A stretch of 64,000 bases of DNA from Copromyces sp. CBS 386.78 (Eukaryota; Ascomycota; Sordariomycetes; Sordariales; Sordariaceae), in contig MU839149.1 of NCBI GenBank assembly GCA_030685235.1, forward strand, positions 1 through 64,000. The letters are read 5' to 3'. Positions 27,238 through 40,798 of this stretch are shown here, one piece after another (within the stretch, counting starts at the first letter, position 1; each line of letters begins with the position of its first letter). Made by a program: the position numbers and the translations under genes. Under the pieces are notes generated by a model. It was given only the letters and a program-made list of their open reading frames with translations, did not search any database and had not been told where the DNA came from.

Positions 27238-29232
27238 TTTTTCGTTTATATAGACGTATATTAAATAAGCGACGTTTTTTTATATATTATCCAATTCGCT
27301 AACGTTCGGTTATAGTTTATTTTATAATTTAAGGAATTTCGATAATATATCTAGGACAATATTAACTTTACCTAGTATATAGCGTACGTCTAAATTGAAT
27401 TAGGATAGGTATATTAATACTATAATCAATTGTGAATTTAATTTCGTCAAATCTATTGTATTGAATATAATTTGCTTAATTATACTTATTAAAGCGTAAT
27501 AATTTATAAAAACGATAATCGATTTAATATATAATTATATTAATTAACGTAAGGTACGGTATATTTATATTAAATAGGCTATTTCCAATTCTATAAGTTA
27601 ATAGTTCTTTTCTATAGCCAATAACCGCTTACTATAGAAAAGGATTAATTAAATTTTATAAATTAGAATGCTTTTTTTATTTTATTCGTTTCCTTTAATA
27701 TAGAAAATTATAGCGCTGAAACCTTATTGTTTTAATATATTTATTTTAAAGAAAATAATACGATTTAGGTAAGAATAGAAAACAATTATTTCCTTCGTCA
27801 ATTATTCTTATAAGATTATAAATACTTCTTTTTCTAATTTTGTTAAGATAAATTTTAATAAATTTATAAATACTTTTTATATTATTATAAATTTTTTTTC
27901 GGATATTTTTCCGTCCTTTTTATTTATTTTAATAAATTTTACTTTATATTCTTCTAAAAGGCCGATTCTTTATACGAACTATAGGATAAACTTCTTTAAG
28001 AAGTTAGCTATACTTATATAATATTCGAAAAATATTAGATCTATTAGCTATTAAATATTCTATATAGCGGCTATATAATCCGTTGTCGTTATTATACTTA
28101 ATCCGTCTATACAATAGCCTAAAAGTCGTACGGATAAGTATACTATAAAAGACTTCTTCGCCGTAATATTTAAATTAATTTCTTTAAAAAGCTTTAAAAT
28201 AATTTTTAAATACTTTAAATAATCTTCTTTAGTATTATTAAATACAATTATATTATCGATATATTTTACTACGAATATTTAATAAGAATATACTATTTAA
28301 TTAATAAAATATTAAACGTACGGTAGGGAATTTTTATACCTTATTAATACAACGTTAGACCTTTCTAAGCCTTTAGGATTAATAAGAATTATTCTATCCT
28401 TATATAGTGGGTATACCCTAATTTAATAAAAGAAGGCTAATCCGTCGAAGTAACTTACGAATCTTTTACCTTTTATCTTAGCGATAACCGAATTTTAAGT
28501 TAGAAAGGAATATAAATCGCTTATTATAACGCGGTTTAATAGTTGTAAATCGTTAATTACCCTAATTTTACGGACGTTAGTTATTGTATATTATACGACG
28601 AAATACGGGTATTCGAACGGTATTACCCTAGTTATCCATTCTAATTTCCCGTTTTCGTATATTTAATTAAGGGTATTATTAAATATTTCTCAGTTTTTTA
28701 ACCTAATTTAATATAGTTTCGAAGAGACTTTTTATCGTTACTAACTTTCGATAAAATCTACGTAGAATATATTTTCTTCGTTTATTTTAACTATATTTCT
28801 ACCGTTATATATATTATATTTATTTAATAAAGTTTTTATTTACTAAACGTATTATAAGTTCTAATTATAGATTTTTACATTATAAATCGATTTAATTTCG
28901 GGAATATTATCATTTTTCCTAATACCGAAGGATAAATTCCGTTTTTAAGTCTCTCCCAAAATTTTAATATATCTTCTTTAATTAATTTACAATTTAATAT
29001 ATTTCTATTATTATTTTACTTTAATTTATTTACTTTTAGTAAATTAAAGGTTAGTATAATATTCTCTAAGCCTATTATAAAAGTAAATTCTTAATTTAAT
29101 TTAACGTTTACGGCCGCTAATAAAGTTTTTGCCTATTCGAAAGAGATTATTCGATAACCGTCTACGTTAATATTTTTAATAATTCCTATTTATTAATTTC
29201 AATAAATACGAAGTAATTTATTAAACATATTA

Positions 29233-29240
29233 TTTATAAT
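29233..29240. repeat. Target duplication, left (TTTATAAT)
   Basis: Eight-base direct repeat matching 32,781-32,788, immediately outside the terminal inverted repeats of the MULE. Confidence 0.9.
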
Positions 29241-32200
29241 GAGAAACTCTATTCGCACGGGGATAAAACTCTATTCGCACGGGGATCCACTTTTTCCCTC
29301 ACATATATCCCTAACCCTCGCGCAGCCATAGATATTATATATATTCTTTCGAAAATTTTACCTAGAAATCTAGGCATTACTATTCTTTTATGCGTAACAT
29401 TAGACCGCAATGCCCAAACTAAATACGCACCCCTATATCGCACTTTACAAGGCATTTTATAGCGCACTTTATAGGGCAATTAGCGGTACGGTCGTACATC
29501 GTACAGTCGTACATCGTTCAATTAAACGTATATCGTTCAATTAAGCGATCAATTAATCATATTCAATCTATATTAATCTATATAATAATAATTTATTTAA
29601 TATTTATTATATAATCGTTTTCAATCGCCTAGTCTAATTATTAACAAATCTTTAAAACCTTATTTACTATTGCGTATTAATAATACGTATACTACGACAA
29701 TTACCCTACGTACTAGTAGGAGTAGTACTAGTAGGAGTACCTCCTCTTTTCGTAGTATTAGTAATATAACTTCTTCGTCCCTGTATAAATTTGCTACCTC
29801 TTTTTATATTTTTTCCTCTTATATTACTATAAGGGCGGCTTCGTCCCCTCGTTTATATACTAATTAGATTACGGCGGTTAGCCTTATTAATTTACTTAAA
29901 GTCTATACCCTCTTATATAAATACATTTCGCTAGATAAATAGTACTATTTGTATTAAAGTAGTAGGATTGTAGCTTGCCCTAGGTTATCGGCCGCGGGTA
30001 GGCTAGAAGCGAGGCTTTCTTCGAGGTTATAATGCTACCGCTTAGAGTTGAGCTGGCGTAATTGAGGGAGGGGGGGTTTAAATATTAATTAGCGTAATTA
30101 ATTGGGAAGCGTAAAGGTCGTTAGTGAAAGGTGTTAAATTACGAAGGCGACTGCGTAAATATTCTATATAGTTAAAATTATAATATTTAATATATTTATC
30201 CTCGTTTTTAAAACCTTTTGTAAACTACTAGTAGGGGTGAAAATCCAGTTTTATAAGCTTTAATAACGGCGGTCGGGTAATAAGGCTAGGGTATAAGGTA
30301 TATAAGTATAGTAAGCTAAATTACTTAATAAATTTACTAGTATATAATTTAAGAGGATTAGGGTCTAGATTTCTGGCCGTCGGTATAGTACTAAGAGTAA
30401 TATAATATTACTTAGTAACTAATTTGAGCGCCCTCTAATTGACTTAGTACGGGGTATTTCTTAATTAGGGTACGTTAAAATACTCTTATTGTATAAGTTT
30501 CGTCTCTTTTTCGTTATATTTATCGATTCGGCGCTTTATAGCGTTAAGAAGGCTGAAGTTCTATATGACGGCTCTAATAATTAGATTATTGCTTATATAT
30601 AATACGATGATTAGTATGTTGTATAATGTAAGGGAAGTAATATAGCTAGGTATAGTAGGTTAGGCTGGGAGTTGGGGAGGGTAGGATTGTTACCGCTAAT
30701 AATAAAATTCTTCAAATTTCAATTAGTTAATTCTATTAGCGATATAGTTCGATAGCTAAAATTACGGTTCTCGTTAATATAATAAGTAGTTTACTCCTCT
30801 TTAACCGCTATATACGTATCTTTTAAATACGTAATAATTGCGGTTTATTACTTAAAGAAGCTTTCGAGCCTTTCCTAAACAATATTAAAAACTTTAATAA
30901 TATAAGTATAATATATGTATTTCTAAAGATTGTAAAGTCTATTACGCGAATATTCTATAGTATTTGGTAGAGATCCTAATTGAGCCGTGCTATTTACTAA
31001 TTAGTTTATACAGGTAATAATATTGCGATTTTCGTCGTTAAATTCGTCTAGAATAATAATATTATTAGGTAACGCTAATTAAGGTTGTGCCTATATTAAT
31101 ACCGATATTTCTTACTAGGTCTACGTAGTAATTATAGCGGAATGAATATAATTAATTTGGGTAGCAACCTTCTTATTCTATTTACACCTAATATTTAATA
31201 CTATATTCTTATTAATATAAAAAATATATAATTAGGAGCGCGCTTCTAAATAGACTCGTTTAATAGTTATCCTTATTACTAAATTATAATCCGTAATAGT
31301 AATTATTGGTTTTTTAGCGTTAATAGTTTCGCGACGTTTATTGATTTATTCTATTAACTAATTAAATCTCTCCTATTTCTCATTATTAATAAGGCTAAAA
31401 CCGTAGTTAAAAGTATGCCTAATATTAATTATACTAATAATCTAAAAGAAAGTAAAACCCTTATTATTAGTTTTATACGTATTATTATATAGTTAAACAG
31501 TAGAATACTAGCGCTAAAGATCTTTATATTAGGGATTACTCTAGAAGAAGGTAGTTAGTTTATTCTTTTAAAAGGTATTTACCTAATTAATTTTAAAATA
31601 GACCCCTTTTTTAACGAATAATTTTATAGTAAGTTAGAAAGGGTTGTAACCTATATTAAATTGCTTTTTGAGGGTATACCGAAGATTTTCTAACTATTTA
31701 GTTATAAAATAGAAGTCTAGAAATTAATTACGTAGTTACTTAACAATTTTACGGTTCTTAATAGTAGGGCTGTTAAGGTACTATACAATAAAGGTTTTAT
31801 ATTCAGCCTTAAAAACCCTATAAATTTATAACGTTTTAGCGGGAGGATAGGTATAAATATTATAGCTATCCTTAATTTTAAAGGTTTATCGTTTTAAATT
31901 CGTTTTAAACGCTTTAACGACCTTTTTTTAAGGGTATCCCCGCTTAGCTATAGATATTGAACGACTATAGGCAATTGAGGGACGGATCTCGTTAATTAAA
32001 TACGCGAAATCTACCCTTATATAACCAAAATCTTTAATTGGATTATTAGAATATATTTTAACCGGTTAATAACCTATTTTTCTACCCTAGTTTCTAACCG
32101 CTTTAATAAATTTATTAAAAGTATTATATATAGTAGTAAAAATAGGGTATCGTTCGTTATATATACTATTACTATTTAGATTACTATTATTTCTATTATT

Positions 32201-32780
32201 TAGCTAGGTAGATATAGGCTCGGTTGGGGGGGTAAAATCGATTTCTATAGGCTAAGCAAAAGTAAATTCAATTAAATAAATTAGGGTATTATTAACGAAG
32301 AGGGTAGGGTCGATGAGATCGTTAAGGATATTCGCCGTTGCACTACGGTCGTACGTAGCCGTCGGCTAAGTCGTTGTATCGGCTATTTGCGTTACGATTA
32401 ATTAGGGAAACGTATAGAAAAGATGACGGATTATTTTTTACCGTTGATAAATGCTAGCGCTTTATTTACTTAAGAATATTTTATAATATACGATATAGTA
32501 GATTAATTTCGTAGATAAGGGTAATAATGTAAGAGGTTTGGTAGAGGAAGCGATAATACGATACAACGATGTAAATCGCTAAGTGTAACGATAGATTACG
32601 AAATCTGGGCTGTGTAGGGGTTACAATGTATAATAGGCTATAATCTGGGGGCTTAGCGGTCGCGGTACGAGCGAGACTAGTGTTAATAGGGAGGGGGGCG
32701 GCAGGGTTAGGGATATATGTGAGGGAAAAAGTGGATCCCCGTGCGAATAGAGTTTTATCCCCGTACGAATAGAGTTTCTC
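29241..32780 (-). mobile_element. Mutator-like DNA transposon (MULE) with long terminal inverted repeats
   Basis: The 3,540-bp element has 78-bp terminal inverted repeats (29,241-29,318 and 32,703-32,780, almost identical) and an 8-bp target duplication, TTTATAAT. Each end carries two direct copies of ACTCTATTCGCACGGGGAT. The minus strand encodes a transposase relic with the MULE-type phrase ITITDYNLVIR followed by LYIFYINKNIVLNIRCK at about 31,180-31,320. The element is inserted in the chromodomain gypsy relic. Its interior is RIP-mutated but the ends are preserved, so the ends may still be recognisable to a related transposase. Confidence 0.85.
30900..31700 (-). pseudogene. MULE transposase relic
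   Basis: Known MULE transposases carry a D...D...E catalytic domain, whose second-Asp region is followed by a Cys-x2-His-rich 'C-x-F/W-H-I-N-K-N' phrase. Here ITDYN keeps the Asp, and the later CIFHINKN has become YIFYINKN. Upstream, LFNYIIIRIKLI at about 31,480 fits the DCTYKTN-type first-Asp region with the Asp lost. Multiple stops are present, so it is inactive. Limits are approximate. Confidence 0.65.
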
Positions 32781-32788
32781 TTTATAAT
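32781..32788. repeat. Target duplication, right (TTTATAAT)
   Basis: Direct copy of 29,233-29,240, bordering the right end of the MULE. Confidence 0.9.
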
Positions 32789-33611
32789 TACTAATTTAGG
32801 CGTTTTCGGATTTAATAAGTAATTTTATACGCTTAGATACTTTATTTCGAAAATATAGTCCTTTAAAACGCCCGCTAGCGATATTACCGCAATAAATACA
32901 TATTCGACTAATATTAAACGGTCGGAATAAAGGGGAATTACTATATTATAAATAGCCGCTATTTTCCGTCCAATAAAATTTACACTATAATTAATTTTAA
33001 CAATTATACCGCCGTAAATTAAAATTCACATTATTTCGGCAATTAAATCAATTACAACTTTATTTAACTAAGTTTATTCTATTCCTAATAATAATCGTAC
33101 AACCAGGCCCTTAATCACTTATACGGTTAATATAAATATTTATCGGGCTAACTCATCGTTTGTTAAACTTTTAATAAATAAGTCGAAAATTACCTATTAT
33201 ATAAGAATTATACGACCGCCGACTATATCGAAGGATTTTATCTACATATCGTTATATTAAATATATAAGCTATTCTTTACCTATTATTCATTAATAAAAA
33301 TATTAGAATATCCGGTATTTATATAGACTACGTATTCTAAGCCTTCCAATTTTAAACGGACTTATATACGGAGATAACTATAGCGAAGCGGACTATGCTT
33401 TGGCATCCCTAGCGTCCATAGTTATTCTTTAAAACAGATTTATAAGGCCCGCATATAATTCCTCTACAATTCGAAATACCTCCGCCGTTTTCTCGCTTTT
33501 TGTTACATTTATTACGTAATTAATAAACAACATATCTACCAGTAATTATAAACGTTTATTAAATAGCTCCCTTCTTTTTTTTTTATACAGGCCTAACCCG
33601 GGCTTCTTCGG

Positions 33612-33815
33612 CTATATATACAAATTTATAAAAACGTACGTAAATATATCACTTCGAATTAAAAAACATTCGCCATACTTTATATATATACAATATAATA
33701 TATCGTTTAAAGTATTTATATAAATTAAAATAAATTTATTCTCGCTACCAATATTCGTATAAGCCTCTTCGGCTAAGTAAACTTCTTCGTCTCTAAAACT
33801 ATAATATTCACTCAC
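33612..33815 (-). pseudogene. Open remnant in gag/pol of the chromodomain gypsy relic
   Basis: Sixty-seven codons are open on the minus strand (MSEYYSFRDEEVYLAEEAYT at the start). It lies in the relic upstream of RT in the expected gag/protease zone. No motif is visible. It is acidic and continuous with stop-bearing sequence on both sides, so a free-standing gene is unlikely. Confidence 0.4.
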
Positions 33816-36800
33816 TTTATTATAACCGTCTTACAAATAACATTCCCCTTCCGAATCGGGTTCATCTACTAATTTATAAGTATATTACTTATTAATTACC
33901 AAATAAATTCCATTACAAACTAAACTAAATTTAAAGTACCGGTAATATACACGCTTATAAAGGCAAAACTTCTTTATCTATTTCCGTAGGCCATTTCTAA
34001 AATTATAAAATAATCTACTACAATAAGAACCTCCGCAATAACCAAAAAATAATCTCCCGTAATATCTAAAAAATAAACCGCCACAATAAAATCCGGCTTA
34101 ACCAAATAATAAACCTTCTCAATAAATATAGGATAAAAATAAGCCCCCTCGATTTCCCGGGGAAAAACCGCCGCAATACCCTAAAAATAAACTACCTCAA
34201 TAGGTCGAAAACAAATCGCCGCAATAATTAAACAATAAATTACCGCGGTACGTAGAAGGGTAGGGGCTACCACAGTTATCTCTTCCCTAATTTACTACCT
34301 CGTACTAATTATTATCTTCAAACTCGTCTTAGCGAATAAAATTCGCAACCTCAATAACTTTTATTAATACTAGAAACTTACCCTCGAACTAGGCTTTAAA
34401 AATATATTTATTAAAACTATTATTATACTCGCCCAAATCGTCAATAATCTTTATACAATAAATCTCTGAACAACAATCTAAATAAATAAACTAATTATTT
34501 AAAAATATATCGTTTAACGGCTCCTAAACAGTACTTTTAAAGCCGGGATATAGGGTATTATAAATACGGGCTATATACGTACTAATATTTTTCTCTCCTA
34601 ATTCCTTTAAATAATAGACAATTTCTATCGCTAGGTTACGTATAGGCTTACTAATATGGTAATCGTTATAAGAATATTATAAAGAGTCGAATTTAATTAA
34701 TACTTAGGCGCGGAATATTTTCCAACGTATTAATATTTCGATAAACTAAATATTAAAATTTTATTTAACTATAATTCTTTTCTTAATACTAAACTAATTT
34801 ATATACTATATTTTAATTCCCCCAACGAACAATTAATATAGAATATAGCGCAATATATCTTCTTTAATTTTATTACCTATAGTATTATCTTATATCGTTT
34901 TAATAAATAAATAAAGAAAGGTATAATACGTCTTATCTTTATAGTAGAAATAATTTCTACTTATATTACCGTCCTTTTCTTTAATATTTAACTAGAAATA
35001 GCCGACTATAGTAATTTTCTAACTATTTAATAAAATTACTATAATTATTTTAACGAAGTTGCAGACTAAATAATTAAACTTATTATTTTAAAACTTACTA
35101 ACGGCTCTTACAATTTTAATAATATAACGTTCCTCCTTATCCTTATCTAAATCGTCTTTAATATAATTATTTTACTAACTACCATTAAAATTATTTCCCT
35201 ATAAATTACCTTCGGGCTTATCGTAATACTTTTAATCTACTATAATTAATTTTTAAATTAGTTAATATCTTTTAATAGCTTTCCAGAGCCCTAAAGGCAT
35301 TTAACAAATATAACTTATATATAGTACTTTTTTATATAATAACGAATTTTTTAATAATAACGCTTATAAATTAAGTAGCAATTCGGTTATACATTAATCC
35401 TTAAACGGTAGACCGAATACGTTTAAAAAAATTAAATAACGTTTAATTAAATAAAGGGGGTTAACTTAATTAATATTAAGAAAACTTCGAAGATTATAGC
35501 GGAATATACGTAATTCCAAAAGAAGCTTAACTTCTAAATTTAGAATATTAATTAAATTTAAAAGCGCCTACAAAATTCGTTTTTCCGGCTTTTTTCCTTC
35601 GCACTTACCAATTAGTTTCGTAGCAGGAACAATATTAACCTTTATAGGCCGGTCGAATTTTATTACCTTAACCGGTAATTCTAATTCTAAATTTAGACTG
35701 GGCGGTAGCCGCTTACAATCAGCTTTATAGCTTTTTCGGAGCCCCGCTATATCGTCCCTTCCTCTTATAAATCGGTTCGTTAACTAACAAAACCCGTAGA
35801 ACTATCGTACACTAATTATTTAAATTCAATTTTACCCTTTTTATACTTCCTCTAACAATACTAAAAATTATATAATAATATTATTCGGCTTAAGGTAAAA
35901 GTTAAACTAAAGGCCTAACTAATCGACCTTATTATCGCCTAATAATTCTATTATAATTTCTACTCTAATTTATATATTAGCAAATAAAAAATAGGTTAGC
36001 CCGTTACCCAATACCGAAAATAATCTTTCTTCCAATAGCGTTTACTTAAAACCGAAGTTAATTAAATATTCAGCTGCTCTTTCCATTAAAATTTCTATTA
36101 CTACCTCTAACGAATCGGCTTCGGATTTAACGGGCGCGTCAATTATCGAAATATCCGAGCCCGCCGAAACTTACTTCGGAAGACCATAACATAAATTTAT
36201 ACCGTATACTTAAGTATACATTAGCATTTATATACTAATTATCGAAGTATCCTCTACTTTAACCTACTAACCCTAATTATACTAAACTAAATTACTATTA
36301 ATCCGCTAACCTTCGTTATACCGGACTTCGCTAATTTCTATTTAAAATTACCTTCGAATAACGGTTATTTCTACATTTAAATATTCAACTAGAACTTCCA
36401 TTTCCATATCCCCTCGCAATTCCTGCTAGTAATACAATATATCTAATACATCCCGCGCTACGGCTCCCGAATTATAAATATATACTGCCAATTAAATATT
36501 TAAATCTAATTAGAATACTTATATTTAACTACAGGAAACTCCCTCTAAACCGGCGAAACTTAGTACCGAAGTACGGGGTACTAAAGTACCCCCTTTATAA
36601 TTAAGGATAAATTCTCGTTTATATAAATATTATTAACCTTTAATTTAATTTATTAAAATCTAAAAATTAATAAATTATTAATTAAATTATAATTATTTAT
36701 TACTTTCGTTTATCGGGTAATAGGGTTCGATATTTAATAATAAAAATAATTCTAACGTTGAATCGTAGAAGGATCGAATATTAAATTTGAATAAAATATT

Positions 36801-38113
36801 TTTTTTACTACCGGGCGAACTTTTAATTATAATACTCTAACTTAGAAAAGCCAGCGAATCTTTATTATAATCGCTCTTAATAAGAGTATTAATATATTAG
36901 TATATTGTAGGGGTCGGGTATTATCTTTCTTTATATAAAGGATGGCCAATATTATTATCCTATAAATCTTCGACCTAAAGGCCGTTTTAAATAATTTATT
37001 ATTTATAATATAATTAAATTTGTAGGGGTTAGAATAATTAATTATAAGGATAAATTAATAGGAGGGGCGCTATTAGCGTAATTAATCTAATAATCGTTTT
37101 ATTGCGACTTTATTAAATTTAAAATAATAGCGGCGGTAGTATACGTTCTGCTATAATATTATTAATAATATTTTTAATAATTTTTTAAATAATTATTTAA
37201 ATATATAGTAATTTAATACTTAATTATCGGGGTATAGTACTAATATCGCCTATTAGGCTTAACGTATTACTTGTATAATAATTAAAATAAATGTAGACGT
37301 AGCGTTATTTAAATTTAGAAATACTTTAACGATTTAATTGAACGCGTCGCGCTTATATTAAGGGAGACGTAATATTTATCTAATTTTTAAATTGAAATAA
37401 AAGAAATCTAATATATAACGTAGGTCCCTAATTATTAGATTATTTATATTAGGTTTAATATAAATAATTAATATAGTAATTAGGTTAGGTATAATTAATC
37501 CGAACGTTGTAATTGGGTCGATTTAACGATATATAGCTTAAAAGTATAGGGGTTGTATTAACCTACGTATTGAGCTATAGCGGGAAAAGATAATTCTAAG
37601 GAATTTAAAAAGTTATATAGTATAGTAGTTCAAAACTATTTATTGGGCACTATTATAAAAGGAAAAGCCCTTGTAGTTGTAATAATATAATTATATTAAT
37701 TATTAGAGAAGAAGAAGAAGAGAGAGGAGAAAAGCTCCGTATTTTCTAAATTATAAATACTAAAGTATATTATAGTATTACCTATCTATTCCCAAGGTAC
37801 GGCTTCCCAAGGTGCAAGTCTCCTGCCCTACCCTTTAGCTCTCTTCTTCTTACAAGATCGAATATTTAAAATCGAATATAAATATTAAAAGTATATAAAA
37901 TATTTTAGATTTTAAATAAATATATTTAATATATTAAATTATATTAGCGCTATTTTAATTTCCTACTATTCCTACTTATAAAAATTATAATACTATTTTA
38001 CGTACTTATATCTCCTATAAATTTAAAGCAATTTTAATATTAATTAAATATATTGAAACGATTTAATTTAGTAATTAAAACAGTATTTTTTTTATATATA
38101 TACGATTTTTTTT

Positions 38114-38872
38114 AGAAGATATCTATTCGTACTATTAACATCGTCTTCTAAGACTATACCCCACTTTTTTCCATATACATATCCCTAACCCTAGCGCCCC
38201 CGCACTAGTCCCCCTCGTACTACGACCGCCAAGCTCTTAGATTTCAACTTATTACAACGCTAACAGCCGTAGCAATCGCTAACAGCCGTAATAATCGCTA
38301 ATAGCCGTAATAGCTATAACAATCGCTAACAGCCGTAGCCGTAACCATCGCTAACAGCCGTAACAGCTGTAACAATCGCTAATAGCCGTAGCCGTAACTA
38401 TCGCTAACAGCCGTAACAACTATAACAATTACTAATAGCTGTAGCCGTAACTATCGCTAATAGCCGTAATAATCGTTGATAGCCGTGATAGCTGTGACAA
38501 TCGCTAATAGCTATAGCCGTAACCATCGCTAATAGCCGTAACAATCGCTAATAGCTATAACAACTGTAACAATCGCTAATAGCTGTAATAGTCGTTAATA
38601 GTCGCTAGCAATTGAGAGTAATTGAATTCAATTGAGTACGATGGATGCGACGAGCAATATGCGACCGTGCCGCTAAGTGCGCTGTAAATTTATATATTTG
38701 GGTACGAGTCTGGTGCCGTGCAGAGCCGTCTGATGTCAGGTCACGAAAGAATATAATGACTGGATTTTGCGGGGAATCTTGGCGAAATTTTCGAAAGAAT
38801 ACTTCTAGTAGTCGGAGGTGGGTGGAGTACAGTCTCAGAAGACGATGTCAACAGTACGAATAGACATCCTCT
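38114..38872 (+). mobile_element. Short non-autonomous MULE relative with minisatellite core
   Basis: The 759-bp element has imperfect terminal inverted repeats of about 50 bp (38,114-38,165 and 38,821-38,872), differing by transitions. Its flanks are T-rich, so an exact target duplication cannot be fixed. Both subterminal regions resemble the 3.5-kb MULE at 29,241-32,780 but in opposite orientation. The left end matches that MULE's right end (TATCCCTAACCCT, then C-rich sequence and ACTAG), and the right end matches its left end (TATTCTTTCGAAAATTT and AGCGCACT...CGGTACGGTCG-like words). It encodes no transposase. Confidence 0.8.
38255..38610 (+). repeat. Variable-length minisatellite (CGCTAAYAGCCGTA units)
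   Basis: About fourteen units begin CGCTAACAGCCGTA or close variants and end in AACAAT or AACCAT. Unit lengths alternate among roughly 19, 25 and 28 bp, built from a core plus optional GCCGTA or AGCTGTA blocks. It fills the interior of the small MULE relative. Confidence 0.85.
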
Positions 38873-40415
38873 TTTTTTAATAGTTTAATTTCGGTATTGA
38901 AAAAGTATATAAGAAAAATAAGATATAAAAATTTGGGGTCGCCCTATATCCCGCTATAGATCCCCCGCTTACTTTATAAATTATATTATTAATAACGTTA
39001 TAATTTTAGAAGTCTAAGTATAGTACTAGATTAAATTATAATATAAGGTCGATAAAAATATTTCTAATTCTATTAATTTCCCTCTTTTATAATAACTTTA
39101 ACCTTTTCGCCTTTATCTTCTTATTTAATTCTTTAATATTAATCCTTCTTTTAATCTTATAAAAGTATACTTTCTTTTTACTATTAAATAAATTTATAAA
39201 TTGTTTTATTTTTATATCCGATTCCTTTTATTTATAAAATGTATATTCTATAACTTCTTCTTCGATTTTATTTTCTTAATAATTGTAAAATAATTTAAAA
39301 GTACGATTGAATTATATATTAGCTGTAAATGTAATAAGGGTAAGGCTACTATCTTATATAGTTTTAGTAAGAATACGAATACTTTTAATAATAATATTAC
39401 CTATACTCTTCCTCTTTTTCTTCTTAGGGTTAAAATCGGTAGTGGGAACTTTCTTCTTATTAATTCTATTGCGAATATAAATTAAAATAAGTAATTCTTT
39501 ATCGTCTTTAAAATTAAAAGTAAAGAAGTTAAGAGGCGGAGTAATTGTTACCTCTCTAATAATTAATAATACGCTTAGGATTTTAATATATTTACTTGTA
39601 GTATTTTAATTACCTACGAAGGCTTCCTTTATAAATTTATAGTAGGTTAGACCTTTATTTCTAAATTAAATAATATTTTTATACGCTTTTAAACTTATAA
39701 TTAATTATTCGTCCCTATTTACTACTTATTAATACCGATTAATATTTATTTCGATAATAATATCCTAAACGTTATTAGTTATAATAATAGTATTAATTTT
39801 AAAATTATACCCAAACTTAAATATATATATATTTTTAAATTAGATTTAAATACGCTATTTATAACGAAAGTAATCGACTTTATTACGTACTTAATTAATA
39901 TTAAGGCCGTTAGTAAACTACTTAGCTATTTCGTCGACGATATTATTATATACTTACTCCTTATACTTATTCTAAAAAATAAAGCCCTAGTCGATAGCGC
40001 CCTTTAATAGGGTTAGTAAGGTAATCTCCTATTTATTTTTCTATACCCAACTTCTCTTTTTAATTTTACCCTTCCCTATATTAATTTATTAAGAAGATTA
40101 GGATTAAAACTAGGAAATTATAATAAAAATCGATAGGGTAAGCGAAGAAGGTAATTAAATAAAGGAAGGGGTATACTAATTAGGCTAGGATAATAATTAG
40201 GAATCCCCTAATTAAGAACCGTTATTCTAGGATTCGGCTATTCTATTATATAAATTAAAAAAGTAAATTTCAAGGTAAAAAAAGAGGTTTTACTTCGTTA
40301 TAAGAAAATATAAGAAGGGTGTATACAACTAGGGGGAAAAATACGATTTTACGACGATAAATACTAATCGATATTTATCTACGTAATAATCTAATCGACT
40401 TACGTATTTAATACT
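38873..40415. other. AT-rich RIP-mutated relic up to the composition boundary
   Basis: Semi-open minus-strand frames (39.0-40.1 kb) suggest a former coding sequence, but it is stop-ridden and no domain is recognised. The RIP signature fades out between about 40,380 and 40,420. Confidence 0.5.
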
Positions 40416-40419
40416 AGAA

Positions 40420-40620
40420 ATTTCCGGGAACTGGATTTCCAAATATTCGAATAGGTTCTGGAAATGCCTTCGGAAATAGTCTTGGCTACGAACTAATAGA
40501 CCCACAATTCAACGGAATTTGGCGCTAAAATCCATTTCCGAATAGGCCAACTGGCTCTACGGAAATCCCATTTTCGAAAGCCCATTTCCAGGTCGATTTC
40601 CAGGTTGCCAATCACGCCCT
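40420..40620. repeat. Cluster of ATTTCC/GGAAAT words at the heterochromatin edge
   Basis: About ten near-copies of ATTTCC or its complement GGAAAT occur in both orientations within 200 bp (for example GAAATTTCCGGG, CTGGATTTCC, CGGAAATAG, CATTTCCAGG, GATTTCCAGG). The tract lies exactly between the RIPed repeats and the first intact gene. Confidence 0.6.
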
Positions 40621-40798
40621 AAAACGTATTTCTCTACGACGCCAACGCGATGGCTTCAGATATGCAGATGATAGATCTTTCGGCTCAAGTGATATCTTGA
40701 CAATGTTGAGTATTTCCTTTTATATGCGATTAGTACGAAACAAACCCGGACTATTGGCGCCAGACTCAAACACCCCTAGGTCCCAACCTCCGTGCCCA

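Larger units (their letters stand above)
25760..37600 (-). mobile_element. Chromodomain Ty3/gypsy retrotransposon relic, split by a MULE
   Basis: Two collinear fragments (about 25,760-29,240 and 32,781-37,600) flank the DNA transposon at 29,241-32,780. On the minus strand, RT is clear. It has an FVV-stop-YTITNVRKIRVINDLQLLNRV stretch near 28.5 kb and the catalytic box YIDN (from YVDD or YIDD) at 28,252-28,263, followed by IIVFNNTKED. RNase H and linker follow (about 27.0-28.0 kb), then integrase, a GPY/F segment with VGDKI and RIGPFKI (26,040-26,210), and chromodomain-like sequence (YKIKKIVNRK, KLLIKC, YKGYRVD) at about 25,790-25,910. Gag-like sequence lies at 33.4-36.2 kb. LTRs were not identified with confidence. 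Confidence 0.75.

Noticed and set aside
29249..29867. Open frames at 29,249-29,479 (minus) and 29,670-29,867 (plus)
   Set aside because: They fall in the terminal and subterminal part of the MULE, away from the transposase.
29241..32780. hAT assignment because of the 8-bp duplication
   Set aside because: The long 78-bp inverted ends and the ITDYN...INKNIVLN transposase phrase fit Mutator-like elements better, and these also make duplications of 8-11 bp.
37672..37854. Possible 183-bp solo LTR (TG...CA) or 5' LTR of the chromodomain element
   Set aside because: No partner copy and no matching flanking duplication (GCCCT versus AGATC).
38255..38610. CRISPR-like array
   Set aside because: Units are contiguous with variable length and there are no unique spacers; the context is eukaryotic. 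It is a minisatellite.
38645..38863. 72-codon open frame
   Set aside because: It covers the right inverted repeat of the small MULE relative and has no protein features.
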